DNA of 35,125 nt from Bauldia sp. (GCA_020442065.1 JAGRKZ010000153.1:1-35125); one strand, 5' to 3'; shown: positions 9,080-18,262, numbered from the stretch's first letter. Notes: generated by a model not told the origin, from the letters alone. Translations and numbers: made by a program.

Positions 9080-10759
9080 CTATGCGTCAACCGCCTCGCG
9101 CCGCCTGGCTTTCGCGGACCCAGGCTCCTTGTCCGCCGCATTTGCGGCGAGATAGGCGAAGGCCATGAACGGTCCTAGCGTGGCGCCGCCGGCCCAGTAC
9201 GAGCGGGCGGAGGCCGAGGCGACGCAGTTGCCGACGCCGTAGAGTCCCGGGATCGGCCGGCCGAGCGCATCGAGCACCTGGCCGTCGACATTGGTGGCGG
9301 GACCGCCCTTGGTGTCGAGATTGCCGCCGGTCATCAGCGCCGCGTAGAACGGGCCGCTGCTGCTGATCGGGTACATGGTCGGGTTCTTGCCAGTCTTCGG
9401 CGCGGTCGGGCCGTTGAAGAGGAGCTCGACCGGACGCTCTCCGCGCTGGAAGTCCGCGTCCTTGCCCGCGCGGGCGAAGCCGTTGAAGCGCTTGATCGTC
9501 GCCTTGAGGTTCTTCTCGAAGTCGGCCGACAGCGCGAGATTGCCGGTCTCGGCGGCGTATCGCTTCAGCCGCTTCCTGACGTTGGCGGCGAGCTCTTCCA
9601 AGGTCTTGCCCTTGATCACGTGCTTGGCATCGGCGCCCTTCGGGACGATGAAGCGGCCATACTCGTCGCTCGCGGAGTGATCCTGGCTGCGCTGGTCCCA
9701 GACCGCGACGAGAACGAGGTTGGGATACTCGGACTTGGCAGGGTCCCACTTGAAGAAGGCCTGCGCCGACTCGTTATAGGCGAGCTTCTCGTTGGTGACC
9801 CGGCGGCCGTTCCGGTCGACATAGATCATCGAGTCGCCCGAGGGAGAGAACGTACCGATCAGCCCCGGGTCCTTGTTGACCACCTTCTCGAATACCACCG
9901 GGCACATCCAGGCGTAGTTCATGTTGCGGAGATGGGCGCCCATGGCAGCGCCGATGTGGACGAAATCGCCTTCGTTCGTGACCGCCGCACACCCCCCCTT
10001 CACCGGAGCGGACAGGTGGTGCTGGCGGAGTTCGGGATCGTGAGTGAAACCCCCGGTCGCAAACACGACCGCCTTCCGGGCGCCGAAGCGGAGGGCCTTG
10101 CCCTGACCGTTGTCGGCCTCGACGCCAACGACCCGTCCGTCCTCGTCGACAATGGTGCGCTGGACGCGATGGCTGGTCTGGATGTCGACACCCGCCTTCC
10201 GCGCCGCCCCGGCAAGCGTACGAATGGCATGCACACCGCCATCCGACATCGAGTCGCGCGCCTGCTTGGTGACGAGCACCCGTCCGACCGGCGCCTTGTC
10301 TTCAGGGAGTTCGGCCCAATAGTCGGGCACACCCGGGCAGTGGCGGTACTCGAGCGCTCCCTTTGCATTGAGCAGCTCGGTCGCCTTGGAGGCATTGTCG
10401 TAGATCGCGACGCAGGCGTCGTATTCCCACTCGCTCATGCCGAAGCGCGGATGCTTCGGATTGTAGACCTCGGGACGGGAAATTCGCGCGAGGTAGCGAA
10501 GGCAGTCTTCCTTCTTGTCGACGAGTCCCATTGCCTTCATCGGCTCGTTGTTGGGGACCCAATACCAGAACGCCGCCTTGATCGTGGTCCCGCCAAGTTC
10601 AGGCGCCTTCTCGAGCAACAGAACCTTGTTGCCGAGCCATGCAGAGAAGCACGCCGTGGCCAGCCCGACGCCGCCGCCGCCGGCGATTACAATGTCGAAG
10701 CTCTTGTCGAAATTCCCCGCCCGCGCCGGCCTGGGCGACCTGCGTGCACTGATGGCCAT
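9080..10759 (-). CDS. FAD-dependent dehydrogenase, 3-ketosteroid-delta1-dehydrogenase-like
   Basis: 559 residues of the FAD_binding_2 (fumarate reductase/KSTD) family. A Rossmann motif GGGGVG (27-32) and E50 bind the FAD adenosine. The C-terminal YGVGNCVASASARSYWAGG region holds a Tyr-x-x-x-Gly pair (about Y521 and G525), matching the catalytic Tyr and Gly near the C-terminus of KSTD enzymes, before LGPFMAFAYLAA. KSTD relatives remove two hydrogens next to a ring ketone, and some aromatise cyclohexanones. No signal peptide is seen. Start: ATG 10757-10759, with AGGGAGGA upstream. It heads the operon and faces an AraC-type gene; a tandem operator lies 118 bp upstream. I infer an alicyclic ketone substrate, possibly made into a hydroquinone. 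The true substrate is unknown. Confidence 0.85.
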   Translation of the reverse strand: MAISARRSPRPARAGNFDKSFDIVIAGGGGVGLATACFSAWLGNKVLLLEKAPELGGTTIKAAFWYWVPNNEPMKAMGLVDKKEDCLRYLARISRPEVYNPKHPRFGMSEWEYDACVAIYDNASKATELLNAKGALEYRHCPGVPDYWAELPEDKAPVGRVLVTKQARDSMSDGGVHAIRTLAGAARKAGVDIQTSHRVQRTIVDEDGRVVGVEADNGQGKALRFGARKAVVFATGGFTHDPELRQHHLSAPVKGGCAAVTNEGDFVHIGAAMGAHLRNMNYAWMCPVVFEKVVNKDPGLIGTFSPSGDSMIYVDRNGRRVTNEKLAYNESAQAFFKWDPAKSEYPNLVLVAVWDQRSQDHSASDEYGRFIVPKGADAKHVIKGKTLEELAANVRKRLKRYAAETGNLALSADFEKNLKATIKRFNGFARAGKDADFQRGERPVELLFNGPTAPKTGKNPTMYPISSSGPFYAALMTGGNLDTKGGPATNVDGQVLDALGRPIPGLYGVGNCVASASARSYWAGGATLGPFMAFAYLAANAADKEPGSAKARRREAVDA

Positions 10760-10876
10760 CGGCCGTTCCTCCCTGCCCGGCACGCTTCCGGCAAAGGCCG
10801 TGCGTGCGCTTCGCCTCCAAGGTCGCGCAACGCCGATGCCCGGTCTTTCATGATCCTGCTTTTTGTCGCCCAGAGA

Positions 10877-10910
10877 GTTCGGATATCGAACAAGCGTTCG
10901 ATATTCGCCC
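10877..10910. promoter_or_regulatory. Tandem IclR-type operator upstream of the dehydrogenase operon
   Basis: Two 15-bp boxes separated by 4 bp: GTTCGGATATCGAAC at 10877-10891 (a GTTCG-N5-CGAAC inverted repeat) and GTTCGATATTCGCCC at 10896-10910. Read on the minus strand, TTGTTCGATATCCGAAC is identical over 17 nt to the sequence at 26635-26651 before the IclR gene. The box, spacer and box dimensions match the two sites at 26538-26571 and 26618-26651. The box resembles the GTTCGAT-type motif known for PcaU/PobR/PcaR-type IclR regulators. It lies between the divergent dehydrogenase and AraC genes and may control either or both. Confidence 0.75.
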
Positions 10911-10986
10911 ACGAATTGATTGTCCGGTGCGACAAAAGGTGTTTGAGTGCCGGAAAGACGCGCGAGTAGTCCCAGGGAGGAAGAAG

Positions 10987-11847
10987 GTGACGCTTGCGAT
11001 TGACGGGCACGGCGATCCGGGCCCGTTCCGCGGCTTGGAGCAATTCGAGCGGCGAGGCGCGTGCGGCCCGATCGGCTATTGTATCGGTGGAAGCAAGCCT
11101 TACGCGCTTGAATTCCAGAACGCCTCAGATGTGATTTGCCTCCTGCTTGGCGACCTGATCACGGAGACCAAGTTCGAGGACGACGCCGAGCGGCCCCTGC
11201 TGTTCGTCGGCGCAAGCTCAGCGTTCCACCCCCGTGACGGGAACGTCCGGGTCCGCGCCGGATCGGTCCGCCACGGCTTCATCGCCTTCAGCTACGGACC
11301 GACCTTTGAGGACACCTTCGACGATATCGACCTTCGCCGGATGCGTCGCGCGGGCAGCCGCAACAATATCCGCCGCGAGGCAATCGGCGCGCTGAGCCTC
11401 TACGCGCGGAACCGGATCGCCAGCGGCGAGCGGCTGGGCGGTTTCGAGGTCCAGGCGCTCGCCTCCACGCTTTATCTCGAAACGATGCGGAGCCTCGGGG
11501 TGGTTCGCGAGGACAGCCGCAATGGCCTCTCCGACCACGAATTCGAGACCATCGTCGCCTATGTCGAGGCAGAGCTCGGCAACGACATCACCTGCGCGAG
11601 CCTCGCCAACGCAGCCCGCGCGCCGCTCCGCGTCGTCTTTGACGGGATGAAGCTTCGCACCGGCATGTCGCCGTACCGATACGTTATGGAGCGGCGGGTC
11701 GAACGGGCCTGCCATCTCCTAAGGAACTCGCCGCTTCCCATCTCGGAGATCGCCCTCGCCTGCGGCTTCTCCTCGCAGCAGCACCTGACCTCGACCATGA
11801 CCGCCAAGCTCGGGCGAACGCCACAGCAGGTCCGCCTTCACGGCTGA
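10987..11847 (+). CDS. AraC-family transcriptional regulator
   Basis: 286 residues. The C-terminal third is a typical AraC DNA-binding domain with two helix-turn-helix units: ITCASLANAARAPLRVVFDGMK for the first, and the signature-like SPYRYVMERRVERACHLL then ISEIALACGFSSQQHLTSTM for the second. The N-terminal about 170 residues form a sensory region of no recognised specificity. I chose GTG 10987 because GGGAGG lies six bases before it. The frame extends upstream to 10804 but crosses the operator and the promoter region. It is divergent from the KSTD-like operon, so it probably activates that operon in response to the imported compound or a product. It is single-gene and ends before a convergent terminator. 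Confidence 0.9.
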   Translation: MTLAIDGHGDPGPFRGLEQFERRGACGPIGYCIGGSKPYALEFQNASDVICLLLGDLITETKFEDDAERPLLFVGASSAFHPRDGNVRVRAGSVRHGFIAFSYGPTFEDTFDDIDLRRMRRAGSRNNIRREAIGALSLYARNRIASGERLGGFEVQALASTLYLETMRSLGVVREDSRNGLSDHEFETIVAYVEAELGNDITCASLANAARAPLRVVFDGMKLRTGMSPYRYVMERRVERACHLLRNSPLPISEIALACGFSSQQHLTSTMTAKLGRTPQQVRLHG

Positions 11848-11890
11848 AAACAGGCGGCCGCGAAAAGGACAGCGAGGTCGTGGCAAATCA

Positions 11891-11920
11891 AAGGTGTATG
11901 AGCACCTTCAACCGTTTTTG
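11891..11920. terminator. Bidirectional terminator between AraC gene and pcaF
   Basis: Between two convergent genes, AAGGTG (11891-11896) and CACCTT (11903-11908) form a 6-bp stem. It is followed on the plus strand by CAACCGTTTTT, and on the minus strand by TTGATTTG. This suits termination of the AraC transcript, and less strongly of the long aromatic operon. The stem is short, so confidence is moderate. Confidence 0.5.
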
Positions 11921-11927
11921 CTAGGGT

Positions 11928-13130
<1,203 letters not shown>

Positions 13131-13140
13131 CGCGCCAACC

Positions 13141-13827
13141 TCAAACTTCGGGGACGACCAGATCGGCAACCGGGCCGCTGACGTGAAGCGTTGCCCCGGT
13201 CAGTGCCCGCAGGTCGTCGAGGGAAATCGCGGGGAGTTTCTCGCGAAGGACAAAGCGACCGCCCTCGACGTCCACGACGGCGAGGGACGTGTAGACCCGG
13301 GTAACACAGCCGACGCCCGTGAGCGGCATGGTGCAACGTCGGAGCAATTTCGGCTGGCCGTCCTTTGTGACGTGGTCCGTGACGACCGCCACCCGTTTGG
13401 CGCCGTGAACAAGATCCATGGCGCCGCCGACCGCCGGGACGCCGCCGGCTCCGGTCGACCAGTTGGCGAGATCGCCGGTCTCGGCGACCTGGTAGGCGCC
13501 GAGCACGGCAAGGTCGAGGTGCCCACCCCGGACCATGGCGAAGGAATCGGCGTGATGGAAGAAGGCGGCACCGGGCTTGAGCGTGATCGCTTTCTTCCCG
13601 GCATTGATCAGGTCCCAGTCCTCTTCGCCGGCCTTCGGCGCCTCGCCAAAGCCCAGAACACCGTTCTCCGTGTGGTAGATCACTTCGCGGCCCTCGGGCT
13701 GGAAGCGGGCGATCATCTCGGGAAAACCGATGCCGAGGTTGACGTAGAAGCCGGTCTCCAGATCCTGCGCGGCGCGCCATGCGATCTGGGCGTTGGAGAG
13801 CTTGATCTTGTCGAGTTGCTCGGTCAC
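13141..13827 (-). CDS. pcaJ: 3-oxoadipate CoA-transferase subunit B
   Basis: Catalytic beta subunit of succinyl-CoA:3-oxoadipate CoA-transferase, which activates 3-oxoadipate for thiolysis. 228 residues with the class I CoA-transferase motifs NLGIGFPEM (about 30-38) and HTENGVLGFG, where E54 is the expected nucleophilic glutamate that forms the enzyme-CoA thioester. STGAGGVPAVGGAMDLVHGAKR is also family-typical. The GTG start (13825-13827) overlaps the pcaI stop by 4 bp (GTGA), showing translational coupling. 3-oxoacid (acetoacetate) CoA-transferase is the main alternative by sequence; adjacent pcaF and maleylacetate reductase support 3-oxoadipate. Confidence 0.92.
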   Translation of the reverse strand: MTEQLDKIKLSNAQIAWRAAQDLETGFYVNLGIGFPEMIARFQPEGREVIYHTENGVLGFGEAPKAGEEDWDLINAGKKAITLKPGAAFFHHADSFAMVRGGHLDLAVLGAYQVAETGDLANWSTGAGGVPAVGGAMDLVHGAKRVAVVTDHVTKDGQPKLLRRCTMPLTGVGCVTRVYTSLAVVDVEGGRFVLREKLPAISLDDLRALTGATLHVSGPVADLVVPEV

Positions 13828-14543
13828 GCGACTGCCTCCGGGTAGGCGGCGCCCTGGCGGTTCAAGACTTCTTCCTGCCTCGGGTCGCTCACCTCCACCA
13901 CGCTGTCGACGAAGATGCCGGGCGTGATCACCTGTTCGGGATCAATTCCGCCGGCCGGCACGAGGTGGCTGACCTGGGCGATTGTATGAGCGGCGGCCAT
14001 GGCCATGATCGGATTGAAATTGCGGGCGGCCATGCGGTAGGTGAGATTGCCCATCGGGTCGCCAAGCTCGGCCTTGATCAGCGCATAGTCGGCCTTGAGC
14101 CAGCGCTCCCGCACATAGGTTCTGCCGTCGAACGTCTCCACGGGCTTGCCTGCGGCGAGTTCCGTGCCAACGCTGGTTGGCGTGTAGAAGGCGGGGATCC
14201 CTGCGCCGCCTGCCCTTATGCGCTCGGCCAATGTGCCTTGCGGAACGAGTTCGAGCTCGATCCTGCCCGCCAAATAGAGCTCGGTGAAGACGCGCGGGTC
14301 GGCTGAGCGCGGGAATGAGCAGACCATCTTGCGCACGATGCCCTGCTCGATCATGGCGGCGATCCCGACATGACCATTGCCGGCATTGTTGTTGATGACC
14401 GTGAGGTCCTTCGGACGGCGATCGATCAGGGCATGAATGAGCTCGATCGGTGCGCCGGAACCTCCAAATCCGCCGATCATCACCGTGGCACCATCGCTAA
14501 TGCGCCTCACCGCCTCCGCGGGGCTGTCGATCCTCTTGTCCAT
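13824..14543 (-). CDS. pcaI: 3-oxoadipate CoA-transferase subunit A
   Basis: Alpha subunit of the same CoA-transferase. 239 residues with the glycine-rich motif VMIGGFGGSGAPIELI near residue 25-40, then NNNAGNGHVGIAAM, SVGTELAAGKPVETFDG and the C-terminal ITPGIFVDSVVEV. The start is ATG 14541-14543 (MDKRIDSPAEAV), preceded by GGGGAGTCGGGA; an in-frame extension to 14732 lies inside the CobS-like gene and is rejected. It is 55 bp downstream of the CobS-like gene and overlaps pcaJ by 4 bp. Confidence 0.92.
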   Translation of the reverse strand: MDKRIDSPAEAVRRISDGATVMIGGFGGSGAPIELIHALIDRRPKDLTVINNNAGNGHVGIAAMIEQGIVRKMVCSFPRSADPRVFTELYLAGRIELELVPQGTLAERIRAGGAGIPAFYTPTSVGTELAAGKPVETFDGRTYVRERWLKADYALIKAELGDPMGNLTYRMAARNFNPIMAMAAAHTIAQVSHLVPAGGIDPEQVITPGIFVDSVVEVSDPRQEEVLNRQGAAYPEAVA

Positions 14544-14598
14544 TCCCGACTCCCCAATGTTCTTGGTGTTCCGTTTCGGGCGGTGCTGCCGTCGCGCG

Positions 14599-15624
14599 TC
14601 ATTCTGTAGTCGACTGCGAGCGAGGCGCAGCGCTCCGTCTTTTCGACCAGGCGCCGTCCGGACTGGACGACAGCTCGCGGCCGAAGCAGCGCTGATAGTA
14701 CTCAATGAAGATTTCGCGCTCGCCCTCGTCACAACGATTGAGGAAGGCCGTCCGGAAACCGAAATCGAGATCGCCGAACTGGCGCGTGTTCTCCGCCCAG
14801 GACAGCACCGTGCGCGAGCTCATCACGGTCGAGACGTCGCCGGCGCGAAATCCGGTTCGCGTCATGCCCGCCATCCGGACCATGTTGCGGAGCCGGTCGT
14901 CGCCCTTCATCCAGGGCGCTTTGGCGGAAACCATCGCGACCTCGTCCTCCTCGTTCAAATAGTCGAGGCGAACGGTAACGTTCCAGCGGTCCAGCTGAGC
15001 CTGGTTCAGTTGCTGGGTGCCGTGGTAGAGGCCGGTCATGTCGCCAAGACCGATGGTGTTGGCGGTCGCGAACAGCCTGAACGAGGGGTGCGGGCGCATC
15101 ACCCGGTTCTGGTCGAGGATCGTCAGCCTGCCTTCCGCTTCGAGCACGCGCTGGATGACGAACATGACGTCCGGCCGCCCTGCGTCGTATTCATCAAAAA
15201 CAAGAGCGACCGGCCGCTGATAGGACCACGGCAGCAGCCCCTCGCGGTACTCCGTGACCTGCAATCCGTCGCGCAGGACGATCGCGTCCTTTCCGATCAG
15301 GTCGATGCGGCTGATGTGACTGTCGAGATTGATGCGCACGCACGGCCAGTTGAGCCGGGCCGCCACCTGTTCGATGTGGCTGGTCTTGCCGGTGCCGTGG
15401 GGGCCTTGAACGAGGACGCGAAGGTTGGCCGAAAATCCGGAAAGGATCGCCATCGTCGTCGCGGGGTCGAAGAAGTAGCCCGGGTCAAGCGCGGGCACGA
15501 GCTCCGTGCGGACCGCAAATGCCGCAACGGTTGCATCGGACTCGATGTCGAAGGTCTCGCGGATCGAAACAGAAGAATCCGGAACCTGTGGCAGGACGTC
15601 GGTTTGAGTCAGATCGTCGCCCAT
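14599..15624 (-). CDS. CobS-like AAA+ (MoxR-type) ATPase
   Basis: 341 residues resembling the CobS subunit of aerobic cobaltochelatase along its whole length. The N-terminus has SVSIRETFDIESD; Walker A is GPHGTGKT (about 74-81); then ARLNWPCVRINLDSHISRID; Walker B is LVFDEYDAG (D144, E145); then RPHPSFRLFATANTIGLGD and a C-terminal FLNRCDEGEREIFIEYYQRCF. CobS works with the VWA protein CobT and the large CobN to insert cobalt. CobN is absent here, but a CobT-like gene lies at 27464-29305. Start: ATG 15622-15624, with GAGGAAGA upstream; it overlaps the Rieske gene by 16 bp. In this iron-dioxygenase operon I infer a chaperone role in metal insertion or reactivation. It could still be the genome's ordinary CobS; a genome-wide search would decide. 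Confidence 0.88.
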   Translation of the reverse strand: MGDDLTQTDVLPQVPDSSVSIRETFDIESDATVAAFAVRTELVPALDPGYFFDPATTMAILSGFSANLRVLVQGPHGTGKTSHIEQVAARLNWPCVRINLDSHISRIDLIGKDAIVLRDGLQVTEYREGLLPWSYQRPVALVFDEYDAGRPDVMFVIQRVLEAEGRLTILDQNRVMRPHPSFRLFATANTIGLGDMTGLYHGTQQLNQAQLDRWNVTVRLDYLNEEDEVAMVSAKAPWMKGDDRLRNMVRMAGMTRTGFRAGDVSTVMSSRTVLSWAENTRQFGDLDFGFRTAFLNRCDEGEREIFIEYYQRCFGRELSSSPDGAWSKRRSAAPRSQSTTE

Positions 15625-16028
15625 TCTTCCTCGGTCGCGATGAAGACAGCTCCGTTGCGAACGACAACCGGCACCGGATCGAGCCAGCAGCGCTCCGCAG
15701 CGCCCGACACGCCGAAACCGTCTTCTACCCTGAACTCCGCGAAGTGCATCGTGCACCGGATCAGGGTTCCGTCCTCGTTCAGAAATTCTCCCTCTCGGTA
15801 GTTGAGGGGCAGCGAGAAGTGCGGGCACAAATTGAGATAGCCGAAGACTTGGTCCCTACCCTTGCGCACCACGAACATAGAAAAGACCGTGGTCCCGCGG
15901 CCGAACACGTATTCCCTGGCGGAGCCCGGGGCGATCTCGTCGAGCGCACCAAGCCGGGTACCGGGCTGCGGCGCGCGCGGTCTGGTCCGCCACAGGCCGG
16001 AGTCCGGCTTCGAGAGGGCGTCAGCCAT
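15609..16028 (-). CDS. Rieske [2Fe-2S] ferredoxin-like protein
   Basis: 139 residues with both halves of a Rieske cluster site: C68-P-H70 (NLCPHFSLPL) and C92-T-M-H95 (IRCTMHFAEF). They are separated by 21 residues, a little more than in common oxygenase ferredoxins. There is no signal peptide or membrane segment, so it is a soluble cytoplasmic electron carrier. The start ATG 16026-16028 (MADALSKPD) overlaps the YciI gene by 8 bp, and its end overlaps the CobS-like gene by 16 bp. No Rieske oxygenase alpha subunit or ferredoxin reductase is in the window, so its partner is not obvious. It may deliver electrons to an oxygenase elsewhere, or reduce oxidised iron in a ring-cleavage enzyme, as XylT does for catechol 2,3-dioxygenase; that is inference. 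Confidence 0.87.
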   Translation of the reverse strand: MADALSKPDSGLWRTRPRAPQPGTRLGALDEIAPGSAREYVFGRGTTVFSMFVVRKGRDQVFGYLNLCPHFSLPLNYREGEFLNEDGTLIRCTMHFAEFRVEDGFGVSGAAERCWLDPVPVVVRNGAVFIATEEEWATI

Positions 16029-16326
16029 CGCTCTCCCCCGGACGCCCCAGACCCCAGTTGAAGCCACGGATGGAGACGTCCTCGTAGAGGCCGGCCACCA
16101 CGTAGGGGTCGGCTGCGAGAAACTCCGCAACCTCTTGCTCCGTCCCGGCCTCCACGATCAGCAAGGTCCCGCACATCTGCCCGCGATCGTCGAGAAGAGG
16201 ACCGCCCACCCGCACCGATACGGGATGGTCATGTTCGCGCAGCCGAAGCCGATGGGCCGGACGGTTCGCCGCCCGAACGTCATCACTGCCTTGCCGATCG
16301 AGAGCATGAACGACGTAGAAAGGCAT
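16021..16326 (-). CDS. YciI-like protein
   Basis: 101 residues with the ferredoxin-like alpha-beta fold of the YciI family: MPFYVVHALDRQG at the start, RLREHDHPVSVRVGGPLLDD in the middle, and a C-terminal FLAADPYVVAGLYEDVSIRGF typical of the family. YciI proteins resemble muconolactone isomerase in fold. One characterised member, TftG of the 2,4,5-T pathway, eliminates HCl from 5-chlorohydroxyquinol. Its start shares one base with the stop of the hydroxyquinol-dioxygenase gene (TGATG), and it overlaps the Rieske gene by 8 bp. A role on a hydroxyquinol derivative or a ring-cleavage product is therefore reasonable but unproven. Confidence 0.82.
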   Translation of the reverse strand: MPFYVVHALDRQGSDDVRAANRPAHRLRLREHDHPVSVRVGGPLLDDRGQMCGTLLIVEAGTEQEVAEFLAADPYVVAGLYEDVSIRGFNWGLGRPGESDG

Positions 16327-17156
16327 CAGTCCGTCTTCTTGAGCTTCATGTCGAACCCGGCTTTCCAGGCCCCGTCGTCGGGCTCAAAGTCAACGATCAG
16401 GCTTTCCTTCACGCCGAAGACGGCATCGCTTTCCAGGTAGGGGTCACCCTTGACGAAGATGTGGGTGACCAGGGTCTCGTATCCCGGTGCAGTCGCTATG
16501 AAGTGGATGTGGGCGGGCCGCATGGCGTGTCTGCCCATGGCGTTGAGCAGCGCACCCACGGGACCGTCCGTCGGGATAGAGTACGGCAGCGGCTTGACCG
16601 TCACGAAGGCATACCGTCCATCCCATTCGGTGGTGAACAGGCCGCGCATGTTCATGCTTGGCTGCTCGCCCGGCTGCTGCACGTCGTAAAAGCCATCGCC
16701 ATTGGTCTGCCAGACGTCGACACTGGCCCCGGCAATCGGTCGTCCGGCCTCGTCCGTGACCTTGCCGCTGACCCGGCAAACCTCCCCTTTTTGGTCGAGG
16801 CAGATGGAATCGCCATTAGCGCGTTGCGGAGCCCCTGACACATGGAATGGGCCGAGCACGGTATTTTCGGTCGCTCCATCCGGGCGGCGGTGATTGATGG
16901 CGTCCACCAGCATCGAGACGCCGAGCGTATCCGACGCGAGGATCCATTCCTGACGGCGGTCGTCGCAGATCTGACCGGTCGCGGTCAGGAACTGGATCGC
17001 CCTCGTCCATTCGTCCATCGTCGGCTCGACTTCCTTGACGAACGCGTGGAGGTGACGGACGGCGCTTTCCATGATCTGGCGAAATCGCGGATCGACGTCT
17101 GGCGACAACCGGCCAAGTACCGCCTGTTCCGAGTGCTCTTCGGTGAAGTACTTCAT
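16326..17156 (-). CDS. Intradiol ring-cleavage dioxygenase, probable hydroxyquinol 1,2-dioxygenase
   Basis: 276 residues. An N-terminal helical dimerisation region (about 1-95) precedes the intradiol beta-sandwich. The four Fe(III) ligands are visible: Y157 (GDGFYDVQ), Y192 (LPYSIPTDGPVG), and H216 and H218 (RPAHIHF). This class cleaves catechol-type rings between the two hydroxyls. The length and helical N-terminus match catechol/hydroxyquinol 1,2-dioxygenases rather than protocatechuate dioxygenases. No muconate cycloisomerase or muconolactone isomerase is nearby, while maleylacetate reductase is in the same run. This favours hydroxyquinol, whose product is maleylacetate. Start: ATG 17154-17156 with GGGAAG upstream. 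It lies 65 bp after the LIV permease gene. Confidence 0.88.
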   Translation of the reverse strand: MKYFTEEHSEQAVLGRLSPDVDPRFRQIMESAVRHLHAFVKEVEPTMDEWTRAIQFLTATGQICDDRRQEWILASDTLGVSMLVDAINHRRPDGATENTVLGPFHVSGAPQRANGDSICLDQKGEVCRVSGKVTDEAGRPIAGASVDVWQTNGDGFYDVQQPGEQPSMNMRGLFTTEWDGRYAFVTVKPLPYSIPTDGPVGALLNAMGRHAMRPAHIHFIATAPGYETLVTHIFVKGDPYLESDAVFGVKESLIVDFEPDDGAWKAGFDMKLKKTD

Positions 17157-17221
17157 TGTTCAGCTTCCCGAATCCAGTGAGTTGAGACGATCCATTCCTT
17201 CGGCAGAATTCTTCACACCGG

Positions 17222-18262
17222 TCACTCCTTGCGGTCGCGTCGCTCGGGGTCAACTCTCAGTCTTCGCCCGACCGGAAACAGCTCGAGATCGTAGCGGCTC
17301 GAAATCAGTCCCCAGATGCCGCGCGGAGCAAAGAGCATCGTCACCACGGCGATGCTGCCCATCAGGATCAGGTACCAGCTGCCCCAGTCCGCCGCGACCT
17401 CCCGAAGCAGGAAGAAGAGGATGACGCCGATGATCGGTCCCTCGACCGAGCCAATTCCGCCGATGACGACCGTGAAGATGACCAGCGCCGTCCAGTCGGA
17501 CACGCTGAATGCCGCGTCAGGCGAAATTCGCAGTTTCTGGAGGAAGATCAGACCGCCGGAGAGGCCGGTCATGCCTGCGGCGAGCACGTACACCATAAGC
17601 TTGGTCCGGTAGGCTTCGACGCCCAGGCTTTCGGACGCGGGCCGACTGTCTCGAATTGCCGTCATCGCCAGCCCCCAGCGCGAGCGGAGAAGCGCAAGGA
17701 CAAGCGCAATGGAAGCGAACGCGATGGCCAGCGCCACCCAGTAGACGAGGAACTGGCGTCCTTCCGGGCTCCCCGCCATGTCGCGCACGATACCCGCGGG
17801 CAGCGATATCCCCGAGCCCCCGCCAAGCGCAGGAAACTGCGCGAACGACAGACGGAGAACTTCAGCGATGACCCAGGTACCGATTGCAAAGTACGCACCC
17901 GTCAGCCGGAATGCGACAAGGGCGATGGGGAGGGCCGCAACCGCGGTCACCAGGCCGGCCACCACAAGCGCAACGATCGGGTGAAGACCGCCGAAGATCG
18001 CCAGCGCGAAGAGCAGATAGCCGCCAAGCCCGACGAAGGCCTGCTGGCCGATCGAAACCAGCCCGGCGTAACCGGCGAGCAGGGACCACATCTGGGCAAG
18101 CGCGATATAATAGAAGATCTCGATCAGAATCCGCAGCTCGCCCAGACCCGCCCACCACGGCGCCAGCGCCAGCGCCAGTATGATCGCGGCGGCGGCGCCC
18201 GAGGCGAAGCGCGATGTGCGCGTCGATCGCTCGACGACGTAGTGCTGCTTCGTGTCGGTCAT
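17222..18262 (-). CDS. LIV-type ABC transporter permease (LivM family)
   Basis: 346-residue inner-membrane permease of the branched-chain-amino-acid (HAAT) ABC family. It has about ten hydrophobic segments from residue 22 on and the family motif GYAGLVSIGQQAFVGLGGY near residue 65, then TGLSGGLIFLQ and FTVVIGGIGSVEGPIIG, the usual LivM cytoplasmic-loop signature. The start codon overlaps the LivH-type stop by 4 bp (ATGA). It is the last gene of the transporter block. Its place inside an aromatic operon suggests uptake of an aromatic or a pathway precursor rather than leucine. Confidence 0.92.
   Translation of the reverse strand: MTDTKQHYVVERSTRTSRFASGAAAAIILALALAPWWAGLGELRILIEIFYYIALAQMWSLLAGYAGLVSIGQQAFVGLGGYLLFALAIFGGLHPIVALVVAGLVTAVAALPIALVAFRLTGAYFAIGTWVIAEVLRLSFAQFPALGGGSGISLPAGIVRDMAGSPEGRQFLVYWVALAIAFASIALVLALLRSRWGLAMTAIRDSRPASESLGVEAYRTKLMVYVLAAGMTGLSGGLIFLQKLRISPDAAFSVSDWTALVIFTVVIGGIGSVEGPIIGVILFFLLREVAADWGSWYLILMGSIAVVTMLFAPRGIWGLISSRYDLELFPVGRRLRVDPERRDRKE

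Noticed and set aside
9620-10969. Open frame of 449 codons on the plus strand before the AraC gene
   Set aside because: It is antisense to the KSTD-like dehydrogenase and has no recognisable domain.
14599-15624. Plain assignment as cobalamin biosynthesis cobaltochelatase CobS
   Set aside because: No CobN or other cob gene is present and the gene is embedded in a ring-cleavage operon. I keep it as CobS-like with the function open.
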